A stretch of 64,000 nucleotides of DNA from contig DAHWNW010000001.1 of the NCBI GenBank assembly GCA_027339745.1, forward strand, positions 1-64,000, given 5' to 3'. Positions 17,268-26,085 of the stretch are shown in pieces; the first letter of the stretch is position 1, and each line of letters opens with the position of its first letter. Both the position numbers and the translations under genes were made by a program. The notes below the pieces were generated by a model. The model was given only the letters and a program-made list of their open reading frames with translations, searched no databases and had not been told where the DNA came from. The DNA is from Nitrososphaerota archaeon (GTDB taxonomy: Archaea; Thermoproteota; Nitrososphaeria; Nitrososphaerales; Gagatemarchaeaceae).

Positions 17268-17387
17268 GGGCCTGGCGGGGCACCGGCCCCTTCGCCGGGG
17301 AGGGCTCAAGGGCGAGCTGTCCAGGATGTCCTCCGGCCCGGGGCTGGGCCAGGTGCTGCCATCCAGGAGGGCGCGTCCGCGAAGGCC

Positions 17388-18053
17388 TCACCCTTCGGAA
17401 TCCATGACGGCGTGGATCAGGGCGTGGTCCTTCTCGAAGGGGCTCAACTCAGTCACCGACTTCACATCGAATCCCCCGGCCCGGAGCTTCTTCTCCTCCT
17501 CGATGAAGACCCTCTCGGGGTCCTTGAGGACGTCGATGCTCCTAGCCTTCACCACCAGAAGGAGCGTCCCCCCAGGCTTCAACAACGCAGCGCAGTTGGC
17601 GAGGGCGATCTCCGTCTGGTCGGGCTGGGCTATGTCGCAGTAGACCACGTCGAACTTCGCCACCGAGTACTTCGAAGGGTCCCTGGCGTCCGCCACGAAG
17701 GGGATCACATTCCCCCTCTCCCTGGCCACCTTTTCGATGAACTCCCTTGCGACCCTTGGGGAGAACTCTACCCCGACCACGAGCCCCCCCGGCCCTACGA
17801 GGTCAGACACATGAGAGACGGTGGTCCCCGTGGACGCTCCAAGGTATAGGACCTTCGCCCCCTCCCCTACGGCGGAGTCAGGGAGGCCCTTGATCATCGC
17901 CGCGGCCAGCTTGCTCCTGAAAGGGTCCCAGGTCCTGTACTCCGCCCCTCCCCTCTGGAGGAGGTCCTCGTTGTATACCCTCTTCCCGGGGACGAGGTTC
18001 CGAGTGAGCAGCGCCTTCCTTCCCAGCCTCTCCTCTTTGAGGAGGCGGCTCAT
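17388..18053 (-). CDS. flpA: Fibrillarin, C/D-guide 2'-O-methyltransferase
   Basis: Fibrillarin is the catalytic subunit of box C/D RNPs that 2'-O-methylate rRNA and tRNA. The frame stays open to 18278, but ATG 18053 overlaps the Nop5 stop (ATGA) and starts the recognisable N-terminus, giving 221 residues. Motifs are EYRTWDPFRSKLAAAMIKG, SAM loop YLGASTGTTVSHVSD, VVGVEFSPR, and catalytic YCDIAQPDQ with the Lys in VVKARS. The Nop5-fibrillarin order is typical of archaea and both bind the same guide RNAs. Confidence 0.95.
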   Translation of the reverse strand: MSRLLKEERLGRKALLTRNLVPGKRVYNEDLLQRGGAEYRTWDPFRSKLAAAMIKGLPDSAVGEGAKVLYLGASTGTTVSHVSDLVGPGGLVVGVEFSPRVAREFIEKVARERGNVIPFVADARDPSKYSVAKFDVVYCDIAQPDQTEIALANCAALLKPGGTLLLVVKARSIDVLKDPERVFIEEEKKLRAGGFDVKSVTELSPFEKDHALIHAVMDSEG

Positions 18054-18964
18054 CGCCTTCTGAACTTGTCTCGCCTGGGGGGCCGGCCTTCCCTGCGCGG
18101 CCTGTCCCTCTGCTCCGGTCTCCGCTGCGGGGGCTCCTTGTAACGTTCCTTGATCCCCTCTAGCCTCTTGTCGAGGCCTGCCTTGATGGTCGGGTCCTCC
18201 GACCCGCGGTAGTAGTCCACCCTCGCTGCTATCGCTATCTTGTTGGCGAGGGTCCTCGCTATCTTCCCCCTCTGCCACTTCGGAGCGGCGTGCACTGCCT
18301 GGTGCTGGAAGAGGATCCCGTGCTTGGGGGGCCTTGCCCCCGTCCTCAGGGACCTGAATAGCGCCTTCTCCGCCCCGAGTATCTGTATCGTGCTGGCTGG
18401 GAGGACGGCCAGCCTGTCGAGCCCCCCTGCCTTCGCCATCAGCCTGGCCCCTATGGTTGCCCCCGCCACCTCCGACACGTTGGGCGCCACCCTCTTCATC
18501 TGGGCCTCCACATAGTCGTTAAGACCCCCCCTCAGCGCGCTGAGCTGGACCGCGAGCGAAGCGAGGGACTTCACCTTCGTGATGTCCCCGTCCGAGATCT
18601 CCCCTCCCTTCGACCTTTCCTTGGCTTCCATGATAGCCTCGACCTTCTTGTCGGTGAACCCCCTCCCGGCGAGCGCTTCGAGGGAGTACGCTCCTCTCCC
18701 CCCAATCTCGGAGATCATCTTGCAAAGGACGACGTTGTCCTGCACCATCTGGGCCAGCTCGGGGAAGTGCAGCCCGTACCACTCAGACGCCCTCGTGGCT
18801 GTTATGTTCAGGTACTTGTCAGTGTCGTCCAGGGCCTGGATTGCCTGCACTAGGTGGAGGTCCGGACGGGATGAGGCCTGGCGGATTGCCTCCTCGGCGG
18901 CCGCGATGCTCTTCTGCCTGAGCGCCTCGACGTCTTGGTTCTCCGGGATTCCTTCGCCTGACAA
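18050..18964 (-). CDS. nop5: Nop5 (Nop56/58), box C/D RNP scaffold
   Basis: Nop5 joins fibrillarin to L7Ae-bound guide RNA. The protein has a shortened N-terminal region, a coiled-coil middle, and the Nop domain (about 145-260). The Nop domain includes TNLVG-like VSEVAGATIGARLMAKAGGLDRLAVLPASTIQILGAEKALFRSL and the signature PPKHGILFQH. A lysine/arginine-rich tail ends in RRDKFRRR. The start is TTG with a TATA-like element (tttaat, about 18991-18998) roughly 30 bases before it. At 304 residues it is shorter than many homologues because the fibrillarin-binding N-terminal domain is reduced. Confidence 0.94.
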   Translation of the reverse strand: MSGEGIPENQDVEALRQKSIAAAEEAIRQASSRPDLHLVQAIQALDDTDKYLNITATRASEWYGLHFPELAQMVQDNVVLCKMISEIGGRGAYSLEALAGRGFTDKKVEAIMEAKERSKGGEISDGDITKVKSLASLAVQLSALRGGLNDYVEAQMKRVAPNVSEVAGATIGARLMAKAGGLDRLAVLPASTIQILGAEKALFRSLRTGARPPKHGILFQHQAVHAAPKWQRGKIARTLANKIAIAARVDYYRGSEDPTIKAGLDKRLEGIKERYKEPPQRRPEQRDRPRREGRPPRRDKFRRR

Positions 18965-19172
18965 GTCTGGTCGCCGCTCGCGCCCAACTCCATTAAAGGG
19001 TTTCAGGAGAGCCGCGTCAGTGATCCCCGCATCGCCCCTGCGCCGGCGGTCTGCAGTCTGCTCTCCGGCCTGCTTGCTGTCGGGCTCTCCCTTGTCGCGC
19101 TCGGTCGTGGTGGGTTGGAAGGCGTGGGCTGGCGACGTCAGGGTCCGCCGGGCCTGAGGGAGGAGCCGCGAG

Positions 19173-19760
19173 CTATTGCTCCATGAACACTTGCCAGTAG
19201 CAGTTAGTCGCTGAAATCAGCACCTCGTAGCTGCGCCCTACGGCCAGTCCAGAGCAGCTGTCGCTGAAGGATGCGGGCGCGTACGCCGTCTTTTGGCACA
19301 ACGCAGCGCTCTCTGGCGTCTGGGGGTTCAGATACACAGCGTACGAGAATGCGACAGCCTTCGGCGGGTCTGTCGGCATAATGTATGCCGAGAGCTGGAC
19401 GGTGAAAGAAGGAGCGGTGAACGAGTAGCTCCCGGTCGACTGCCCTAGTCCCCCGCCTCCGGAGCTGGCGAGGTCGGGCGGAGGCAAGACGGTGGGCGTC
19501 GGACCAATCGCCAGGCTGTATCCTGTGCTGTTCACGTTGTCATAGGTCCCGCCTATTCCGAACACCCGGTAGGTGACTGATGAATATCCTGGCTTGTAGT
19601 AGCCAAAGCACCCGACCATGCGTGTGGCACCTCCTGACGACGATGGACATTTGCTCGGGGGCGGGGTTATGACGAAGTCCACCTGCAAGATGGGGGCGAG
19701 GAACAGGAATGCGGGGACCGCGACTAGCGCGACGATCACTGCCTTGCTCCTTCGTCGCAT
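19173..19760 (-). CDS. Secreted or membrane-anchored hypothetical protein
   Basis: I do not recognise this 195-residue protein. An arginine-rich N-terminus (MRRRSK) precedes one hydrophobic segment (about 7-25). The rest is a Ser/Gly/Pro/Tyr-rich extracytoplasmic part with a beta-sandwich look and several cysteines that could form disulfides (around SKCPSS, MVGCFGYY, ALCQK, DSCSG, TNCYW). The frame extends to 19790, but ATG 19760 gives the better signal sequence. It is followed on the same strand side by two small membrane proteins, perhaps a recently acquired surface set. Confidence 0.5.
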   Translation of the reverse strand: MRRRSKAVIVALVAVPAFLFLAPILQVDFVITPPPSKCPSSSGGATRMVGCFGYYKPGYSSVTYRVFGIGGTYDNVNSTGYSLAIGPTPTVLPPPDLASSGGGGLGQSTGSYSFTAPSFTVQLSAYIMPTDPPKAVAFSYAVYLNPQTPESAALCQKTAYAPASFSDSCSGLAVGRSYEVLISATNCYWQVFMEQ

Positions 19761-19839
19761 GCCCTCAACATGAGGGCCTCCCATACACACCTATGGTTGA
19801 ACTGTCCTGGTATCCAGCCGCTGGCGCTTCAGGCGCGGG

Positions 19840-20139
19840 CTACGTCACGGTCAGCAGCTTGCGCATGACCCAGGCAAAGAGCGACGCGAGGATGCCGCCC
19901 ACCCCAAGGACTAGGAACGTCCCCTCTACCCGCTGGGTGATGGCGCACGCGAGCACCAGCGTCCCGTTGATCACGGGCTGCTGGGCTCCGCACCAGTATG
20001 TCTCCACGCCCGACTCGTATATCGCGGCGGCGATCCCAGCGACCGCCAGGACCATCAGCTCGACCGCGACCACGGTGGCTACGCCGACGCCTCTCCGGAC
20101 GCGCATGAACCCAGGCGCCGCCCTCACTCGGGGGGTCAT
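19840..20139 (-). CDS. Small membrane protein, two helices
   Basis: This 99-residue protein has a basic N-terminus (RVRAAPGFMRVRRG) and two membrane helices (about 18-40 and 72-93). The loop between them carries two cysteines (YWCGAQ, VLACAIT) that could form an extracytoplasmic disulfide. It overlaps the upstream small membrane protein by an ATGA, so the two probably form a complex. No family was recognised. Confidence 0.5.
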   Translation of the reverse strand: MTPRVRAAPGFMRVRRGVGVATVVAVELMVLAVAGIAAAIYESGVETYWCGAQQPVINGTLVLACAITQRVEGTFLVLGVGGILASLFAWVMRKLLTVT

Positions 20140-20384
20140 CGCTCCTCCTCGCGCCTGGCTTCACGTTCTCCGCGGACCAGGAAGACCAAGTTTAGCGCCA
20201 TCCCTGCCGCTCCTACTGCGAGCAGCAGATCGGCGGAGGAGAGCAGCGCCCCTCGGACAGAAGTAGCGGCGGTCATCGACGCGGCTGCACTCTGGATGAA
20301 CCAACCGAACAGGCCCACGACACCGAACGTCCACGAGACCAGGGCCGCCGCCCAGTTGAGTCCTCTCATCTGGGCTGTCGCCAA
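20136..20384 (-). CDS. Small membrane protein, two helices
   Basis: This 82-residue protein has two hydrophobic segments (about 11-35 and 46-68) and a highly charged C-terminal tail (RGEREARREEER) that would face the cytoplasm. A TATA-like element (taaaatag on the minus strand, 20393-20400) lies close upstream of the start. Its stop overlaps the start of the next membrane protein. Function is unknown. Confidence 0.5.
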   Translation of the reverse strand: MATAQMRGLNWAAALVSWTFGVVGLFGWFIQSAAASMTAATSVRGALLSSADLLLAVGAAGMALNLVFLVRGEREARREEER

Positions 20385-20527
20385 CCGGCTCGCTATTTTA
20401 GGACTCAGCCAGCGAACGTAGGCCCCTTAACTTCACTCCATCAGAGACTGCGCGCGGGCGGAGCAGCCGCCGGCTGAGCTCTGAGGCGTGTCCGGAAGCA
20501 GCACCCCCTCGGGAAATCAACCTGGAG

Positions 20528-20884
20528 TCAGGCGTACTTTTCTATCTCTTCCTTGAGGACGGACCTATGGCACGTCGAAGGGTCCTTCTCCGTGCAGAGG
20601 AGGGTTATCGTCCCTGCCTTCGATTCCTTCGCGAGCTGGCGCAGGGTCCCCTCCTTCCCCCTCAGGGACTTCCTGTACTCCGACCTGAATTCGTCCAACG
20701 ACACCTCTCCGGATTTGTACCGCTTGATTAGGTCTCTGGGGGAGCCCAGGTCCTTCATCCAGGCGTCCACCTTGTCCTTGGAGACGCCTCGGGGCCAGAG
20801 GGTCATGACAAGGACCCGCTTTCCATCGCCCCGCTCGGGAGGGGAATAGACCGACTTCTCGACCTTGATCAACCCGCAAGGCAA
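20528..20884 (-). CDS. DUF488 family protein
   Basis: This 118-residue protein matches the DUF488 pattern: RVLVMTLWPRGVSKDKVDAWMKDLGSP, then FRSEYRKSL, and near the end TITLLCTEKDPSTCHRSVL, in which the family's Cys-His element is present (the classic DUF488 pattern has CHR at this point). The biochemical function of DUF488 is not established. It begins with TTG and is transcribed alone, diverging from the S30e-elp3-gatDE side. Confidence 0.85.
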   Translation of the reverse strand: MPCGLIKVEKSVYSPPERGDGKRVLVMTLWPRGVSKDKVDAWMKDLGSPRDLIKRYKSGEVSLDEFRSEYRKSLRGKEGTLRQLAKESKAGTITLLCTEKDPSTCHRSVLKEEIEKYA

Positions 20885-21072
20885 GAGGGATCCCAGCTAC
20901 TAATGCCTTCCCTAGCTCGCACGCGCCGCGGTGTCTCGCCGCTCGACCCCCCTCGTCAGGGCAACTTTTGGCGCTCCGCCTAGGACGACCAGGTGGCGCG
21001 ACCCACCTGTCGCTGGCCAATACTTTATAGAGCGTCCAATCAAGTCGGGGAGAAAAGAGGAGGTGCAAAAAC

Positions 21073-21260
21073 ACGCCTACACACGGATCGCTGACGAAGG
21101 CGGGTAAACATCCCGACGATGGCCCTGAGTCCGTAGTCAGACTCCGAAACTGGAAGGGAAGCCGAAGGACAGCAAGATCCCCAAGGTGAGGAACAAGCGG
21201 ACCTACGAGAAGCGCTTCACTCTGAAGCGTAAGCCCGGACAGAACTGGATGCGCCAGTGA
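21073..21260 (+). CDS. rps30e: Ribosomal protein eS30, broken frame and no normal start
   Basis: The two halves of a small-subunit S30e protein are present but not in one frame. The first half, 21073-21108, reads TPTHGSLTKAGK after a Shine-Dalgarno-like aggaggtg seven bases upstream, but the codon at the start position is ACG. The second half, 21129-21257, reads VRSQTPKLEGK and continues for 43 residues to the signature KRKPGQNWMRQ. Between them lie 20 extra bases (21109-21128) ending in an in-frame TGA. Without them the two halves join exactly as in homologues. The stop overlaps the elp3 start (GTGA). A TATA-like element (ctttatag, 21022-21029) precedes it. It could be an intron, a translational bypass, a pseudogene or an assembly error. 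Confidence 0.7.
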
Positions 21261-22846
21261 CAGACCAGGGACTCAGCCTCAGCGACGCTATCTCTTACGT
21301 AGCGGAGCTGGTGTCGGAGGGGGAGGTGCGCTCCAGGAATGACCTTGAGAGGGCCAAGAAGCGGGCGGCGTCACTCTACGGCCTAGACAGATACCCATCG
21401 AACTCTGAGATACTCGCCAGGCTCCCACGGGGGTCGGCGGAGGGGTTCGAAGAGCTCCTCAGGGTCCATCCGAGGAGGAGCGCGTCAGGTATCGTGGTCG
21501 TCACCGCGTTTTCCGCTCCGTTTTCATGCCCGCATGGGACGTGCGTCTTCTGCCCCGGCGGCCCCCGCGTCGGCACCCCGCAGTCATACCTCCCTCGCAG
21601 CCCAGGGATGAAGACGGCCCTCTCCGTAGGATTCGACCCATATCTCCAGGTGAGGAAGTGCCTGGCGAAGTACAGGGGGAACGGGCACGAGACGAGCAAA
21701 GTGGAGACGATAATCGAAGGGGGGACTTTCATCGCGGTGGACGAAGGGTATCAGAGGAGCTTCGTCAAGGGCGTCTTCGACGGGCTCAACGGCTTCAAGT
21801 CAGCCACCTTAGAGGAGGCGCAGGTGGCCAACGAGTCGGCGGATAGCAGGTGCGTGGGTCTGACGCTCGAGTCCAAACCAGACTGGTGCAGGCCCAGGGA
21901 CGTAGACCTCATGCTCAGCTACGGCATCACCAGGCTCGAGGTAGGCGTCCAGAGTCTCAGGGACGAAGTCCTCGCGAAGAGCAACCGCGGGCACACCGTC
22001 GAGGACTCGGTCATGGCGTTCCAGGTGGCGAGGGACGCGGGGCTCAAGGTGACGGCCCATATGATGCCCGGGCTCCCAGGAGCGACCCCGGGAGAGGACC
22101 TGGAAGACCTCCGGCGGCTCTTCGAAGACGAGAGGTTCAGGCCGGACATGTCTAAGCTCTACCCCACGCTTGTGGTCCCGGGGACGGCGCTGGCACGCCA
22201 GTTCGATGCCGGGCTCTACACCCCCTATTCCCTCGAGACGGTGGTAGAGCTGCTGAGCGAGATGAAGAGGCATGTCCCGCCCTGGCACAGGATAATGAGG
22301 ATACAGAGGGAGATCCCCTCCGACGAGATAGAGGGGGGCGTGAGGGACGGGAACCTCAGGCAGCTGGTCCTGCAGCGAGCCGAGGAGAAGGGGGTCCGTT
22401 GCATGTGCATCAGGTGCAGGGAGGTGGCCCTGAGGGGCCCCGAGGGTCTGGAAGCAGGGGACCTCGAGTATCGACAGGAGAGGTACGCGGCCTCCGGAGG
22501 GGAGGAGGTCTTCGGGTCGTTCGAGGTCAAGAGGTCAAGGGCGATAGCAGGGTTCGTCCGCCTGCGCCTCCCCTCCGCCGCAGCCCACAGGAAGGAGATG
22601 CGGAGGGCGGCTGTGGTCAGGGAGCTCCGCGTCTACGGGAAGGCGGTGAGGCTGGGGGGGAGGGCGGAGGGGGCTTGGCAGCACAGAGGGCTGGGGGGCG
22701 CGCTCATGAGGAAGGCCGAGGATGTGGCCTCGTCCGACCTCGGGGCGAGGAAGCTCCTGGTCACGAGCGCTGTGGGGACCAGGGGATACTACAGGGGGCT
22801 CGGCTTCGATAGGGAGGGCCCCTACATGTCAAAGCTCCTTCGCTAA
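21257..22846 (+). CDS. elp3: Elp3, tRNA wobble-uridine carboxymethylation enzyme
   Basis: Elp3 uses acetyl-CoA and radical SAM chemistry to modify uridine 34 of tRNAs. The 529-residue protein has an N-terminal tRNA-binding segment. The radical SAM domain follows, with the unusual cluster ligands Cys91, Cys96 and Cys99 (SCPHGTCVFC). A C-terminal GNAT acetyltransferase domain (about 395-529) includes QHRGLGGALMRKAE and YYRGLGF. GTG start lies inside the S30e stop. This stand-alone archaeal form works without the other Elongator subunits. Confidence 0.96.
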   Translation: MTDQGLSLSDAISYVAELVSEGEVRSRNDLERAKKRAASLYGLDRYPSNSEILARLPRGSAEGFEELLRVHPRRSASGIVVVTAFSAPFSCPHGTCVFCPGGPRVGTPQSYLPRSPGMKTALSVGFDPYLQVRKCLAKYRGNGHETSKVETIIEGGTFIAVDEGYQRSFVKGVFDGLNGFKSATLEEAQVANESADSRCVGLTLESKPDWCRPRDVDLMLSYGITRLEVGVQSLRDEVLAKSNRGHTVEDSVMAFQVARDAGLKVTAHMMPGLPGATPGEDLEDLRRLFEDERFRPDMSKLYPTLVVPGTALARQFDAGLYTPYSLETVVELLSEMKRHVPPWHRIMRIQREIPSDEIEGGVRDGNLRQLVLQRAEEKGVRCMCIRCREVALRGPEGLEAGDLEYRQERYAASGGEEVFGSFEVKRSRAIAGFVRLRLPSAAAHRKEMRRAAVVRELRVYGKAVRLGGRAEGAWQHRGLGGALMRKAEDVASSDLGARKLLVTSAVGTRGYYRGLGFDREGPYMSKLLR

Positions 22847-22881
22847 CGCTTTAAGACCCGAGGCCGGACGACGGCGCTCGC

Positions 22882-24192
22882 ATGGGAGACCTCCCGGGCT
22901 ACAAAGGCGCCTCCCTACGCTTCCTCGAGGAGGCGGGGGCCGCGGTTGGGGACGTGCTCGAAGTGAGGACCTCGTGGGGGACGGTCACAGGCACGCTCGT
23001 CCCTCGATACCTCGACGCCGACGGGGAGCACGTGGTCCTCAAGCTGAGGTCTGGATACAACGTCGGGCTAAGCCTGGAGGAGCTGGTGGACGCCAAGGTC
23101 GCGGCCAAGGGGGAGAAGCCGACTTTTTCACCCCCTCCGCCTCCGAAGCCCGCCCCCGGGCTCCCGAAGGTCCTGCTGATAGGCACGGGGGGGACCATCG
23201 CCAGCAGGGTCGACTATCGGACGGGGGCGGTAAGGCCCGCCGTGACATCGGACGAGCTCTACTCGCTCGTCCCAGAGCTCTCCCAGGTCGCCAGGGTCGA
23301 GCCCGAGATAATGTTCGACATATTGAGCGAGAACATCACCCCGGCCCACTGGGCCAAGCTGGCGCGGAGGGTCTACAGGGCGGTGAAGGAGGGGGTGGAC
23401 GGGGTGGTGATCACCCATGGGACCGACACCCTCGGGTATACGGCCGCCGGGCTGAGCTTCGCCCTGGGCGGTGTCCCTGTCCCAGTGGTCTTGGTCGGGG
23501 CCCAACGCTCCCCGGACAGGCCCTCGTCGGACGCACCCCTCAACCTGCTCGCCGCCGTCAGCATCGCGGGGTCCGCGAAATTCTCAGGGGTCTACGTAGC
23601 GATGCACCTGGGGGAGAGCGACGACAAGGTCGCGCTCCACAGGGGGACCAGGGTGAGGAAGAACCACACAAGCAGGAGGGACGCGTTCGAGTCCGTGGGC
23701 GTCCCGCTCGCGGCTGTCTGGGGGCGAAACGGGCTGGAGCACGTGGCGGACGGCCTCCCCCCGAGGGGCGGGGAGTTCAAGCCAGCCCCGAGGTTCGACG
23801 GGGGAGCTGCCCTTCTGAAGTTCTACCCTTCGATGCCCGGGGCGCTGGTGAGGGCGGCGAGGAGGTCCGGGTCCAAGATAATCGTAGTCGAAGGGACCGG
23901 CCTGGGGCACGTGAGCAAGGAGGTAGCCCGGGAGCTGCGCCTCTTCGTCCGCTCAGGGGGGATAGCGTGCATGACATCACAGTGCGGCCGCGGGAGGCTC
24001 GACCTCAACGTGTACGACACGGGGAGGGACCTCCTTCGGATGGGAGTGGTCCCCCTGGAGGACATGCTGGCAGAGACTGCGCTCGCGAAGGCGATGTGGG
24101 TCCTAGGGACCGGGGCGAGGGGGGAGAGGGCGAAGGAGCTCATGCTCAAAGACCTCGCCGGGGAGACGACGACCAGGACCTTCCCAGGGTAG
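22882..24192 (+). CDS. gatD: Glu-tRNA(Gln) amidotransferase subunit D
   Basis: GatD is the asparaginase-like subunit that releases ammonia from an amide donor for GatE. The N-terminal beta domain (about 1-85) is followed by the type I asparaginase fold. Its catalytic threonine is in LLIGTGGTIASR, the second Thr-Asp pair in ITHGTDTLGYTA, and the conserved Lys region in GTGLGHVSKE. At 436 residues it is full length. A TATA-like element (gctttaag, 22848-22855) about 29 bases before the ATG points to a leaderless mRNA. gatE follows after 12 bases, and GatDE is restricted to archaea. Confidence 0.95.
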   Translation: MGDLPGYKGASLRFLEEAGAAVGDVLEVRTSWGTVTGTLVPRYLDADGEHVVLKLRSGYNVGLSLEELVDAKVAAKGEKPTFSPPPPPKPAPGLPKVLLIGTGGTIASRVDYRTGAVRPAVTSDELYSLVPELSQVARVEPEIMFDILSENITPAHWAKLARRVYRAVKEGVDGVVITHGTDTLGYTAAGLSFALGGVPVPVVLVGAQRSPDRPSSDAPLNLLAAVSIAGSAKFSGVYVAMHLGESDDKVALHRGTRVRKNHTSRRDAFESVGVPLAAVWGRNGLEHVADGLPPRGGEFKPAPRFDGGAALLKFYPSMPGALVRAARRSGSKIIVVEGTGLGHVSKEVARELRLFVRSGGIACMTSQCGRGRLDLNVYDTGRDLLRMGVVPLEDMLAETALAKAMWVLGTGARGERAKELMLKDLAGETTTRTFPG

Positions 24193-24204
24193 GCGGCGCT
24201 GAGG

Positions 24205-26085
24205 ATGAAAGAGGAGCTGCTCGTGGGATTGGAGGTCCACCAGCAACTGGCCTGCCGCACGAAGCTCTTCTGCGCCTGCCCGCCGTTGAAGTCCGAAGAG
24301 TTCCCCAAGAAGTTCGAGAGGCGGCTCCGGCCCGCCCAGAGCGAGACCGGGCACCTCGACCCCGCAGCCGTGTACGAGTACGCCAAGGGCAAGTCCAACC
24401 TCTACTTCTGGAACCCTGAGTCATCCTGCCTAGTGGAAGCGGACGAGGAGCCGCCACACCCTCTCAGCGCGGAGGCCCTCCGCGACTCCATGCTGGTCGC
24501 GGCGACCCTCGGCTCTCACCTGATGGACGAGGTACACGTGATGAGGAAGATTGTGATCGACGGCTCGAACACCGCCGGGTTCCAGCGGACCGCCGTGGTG
24601 GGCCTGGACGGTTCGTTCGAGGTGGACGGCGCGAGGGTAGGGGTCCAGTCCGTGACCCTGGAGGAGGACGCCGCCAGAATACTCGGGGAGGACGACTCCT
24701 CCCACCGCTACGCGCTGGACCGCCTCGGGGTCGCGCTCGTGGAGATAGCCCTGGAACCCGTGGCCGGGGACCCGGAGCTCGTGGGGCGCGTGGCCCTCCA
24801 CCTAGGGAGGGTCCTGAGGTCGACCGGAAAGGTAGCCAGAGGCCTTGGGACGATACGCCAGGACATGAACGTCTCCCTCGGCGGGGGGAAGATCGTGGAG
24901 GTGAAGGGGGTCCAGAAGCTCAACCTCCTCCCCAAGATAGTGGAGTACGAGCGGAGGAGGCAGTCGATGCTCCGGAGGGTGGCGGAGAAGCTGCAGGAGA
25001 AGGGGGTCAAGGAGGTCGTCTGCTCCTCCGCAGACGTCACCGCCACGCTCAGGGGCTCCCCGTCCCACGTGATGTCGAGGCTGATAGGAGAGGGAGGGAA
25101 GGCTGTCTGCATCTCTGCCGCGGGGCTTGGCGGCCTCCTGGGGTGGGAGCCTGAGCCTGGGGTGAGGCTGGGGAAGGAGCTGGCGGAGGTGGCGAAGGCG
25201 AACTCACTGGGGGGCGTCATCCATTCGGACGAGTTCGAGAAGCAGGGGGTCACCCCGCAAGAAGCCGCCGCGCTCAGAGGCGCGGTCGGGTGCGGAGAGG
25301 GGGACGGGATGGTACTGGTCGCGGGGAGGCCCGAGTCAGTGGACAGGGTCGTCCCACTGCTGAAGGCGAGGCTTGCCGGCTGCGTGGGGGGTGTCCCGGC
25401 GGAGACGAGGGCCCCGACAGACGCCGGGGAGACGAGGTACATGCGCCCACGCCCCGGGTCGCAGAGGATGTACCCGGAGACTGACATCCCAGACATAACG
25501 GTCACCAGGAGCGAGATGGCGGAACTTGCGAGGTCCGTCCCCGAGGACTGGCGCGTCATCGTCGGGCGCCTGGAGAGGGAGCGGTCGCTGAGCGCGGACC
25601 TGGCCCTCAAGCTATATGACATGGACGCCGTCGGAGAGTTCGAGGAGCTCTCAGGGAGGCTGAGGCTCGAGCCTTCGTTCATAGCTTCTGTCCTGGTCGA
25701 CCTGCCGACGAGGCTATCGAGAGAGGGGGTCGGGGAGGAGGGGTACGCCCCTCCCGCCCTCGCCGCCGCCCTGGAGGCGGTCGCAGCGGGAAGGATGGCG
25801 AAAGAGGCGGTCCCCGACGTCCTGAAGCTCGCGTGGGAGAAGGGGGTGACAGCAGCGCAGGCCGCTGATGCCCTCGGCCTTGGCGCCGTGGACGAAGGGC
25901 GCCTGGGGGCCCTCCTGGACGGGCTTGTTTCGAGGCATCGTGCCCTGATCGCAGAGAAGGGGGAGGGCGCGTTTTCACCTCTGATGGGGGAGGCGATGAA
26001 GGAGGTGCGGGGGAGGGCTGACGGGAGCCTCGTGGCTCGCCTGCTGAAGGAGAAAATCACCGAGGCCTCAGGCGCAGCCGGCTAG
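24205..26085 (+). CDS. gatE: Glu-tRNA(Gln) amidotransferase subunit E
   Basis: GatE activates Glu-tRNA(Gln) with ATP and transamidates it to Gln-tRNA(Gln). The first half is the GatB/E kinase core, opening with LLVGLEVHQQLACRTKLFCAC, whose Cys residues belong to a zinc site, and continuing through HVMRKIVIDGSNTAGFQRT and GLGTIRQDMNVSLGGG. The middle shows the GAD domain shared with bacterial AspRS (about 265-400). The C-terminal YqeY-like tail binds tRNA. At 626 residues it is normal. The stop overlaps a convergent hypothetical gene by four bases. Confidence 0.95.
   Translation: MKEELLVGLEVHQQLACRTKLFCACPPLKSEEFPKKFERRLRPAQSETGHLDPAAVYEYAKGKSNLYFWNPESSCLVEADEEPPHPLSAEALRDSMLVAATLGSHLMDEVHVMRKIVIDGSNTAGFQRTAVVGLDGSFEVDGARVGVQSVTLEEDAARILGEDDSSHRYALDRLGVALVEIALEPVAGDPELVGRVALHLGRVLRSTGKVARGLGTIRQDMNVSLGGGKIVEVKGVQKLNLLPKIVEYERRRQSMLRRVAEKLQEKGVKEVVCSSADVTATLRGSPSHVMSRLIGEGGKAVCISAAGLGGLLGWEPEPGVRLGKELAEVAKANSLGGVIHSDEFEKQGVTPQEAAALRGAVGCGEGDGMVLVAGRPESVDRVVPLLKARLAGCVGGVPAETRAPTDAGETRYMRPRPGSQRMYPETDIPDITVTRSEMAELARSVPEDWRVIVGRLERERSLSADLALKLYDMDAVGEFEELSGRLRLEPSFIASVLVDLPTRLSREGVGEEGYAPPALAAALEAVAAGRMAKEAVPDVLKLAWEKGVTAAQAADALGLGAVDEGRLGALLDGLVSRHRALIAEKGEGAFSPLMGEAMKEVRGRADGSLVARLLKEKITEASGAAG

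Noticed and set aside
21101-21135. Bulge-helix-bulge intron at the S30e insertion
   Set aside because: With the splice borders forced by the protein (after aa or aaa), the four-base central helix does not pair in either register, so a canonical BHB intron is not supported.
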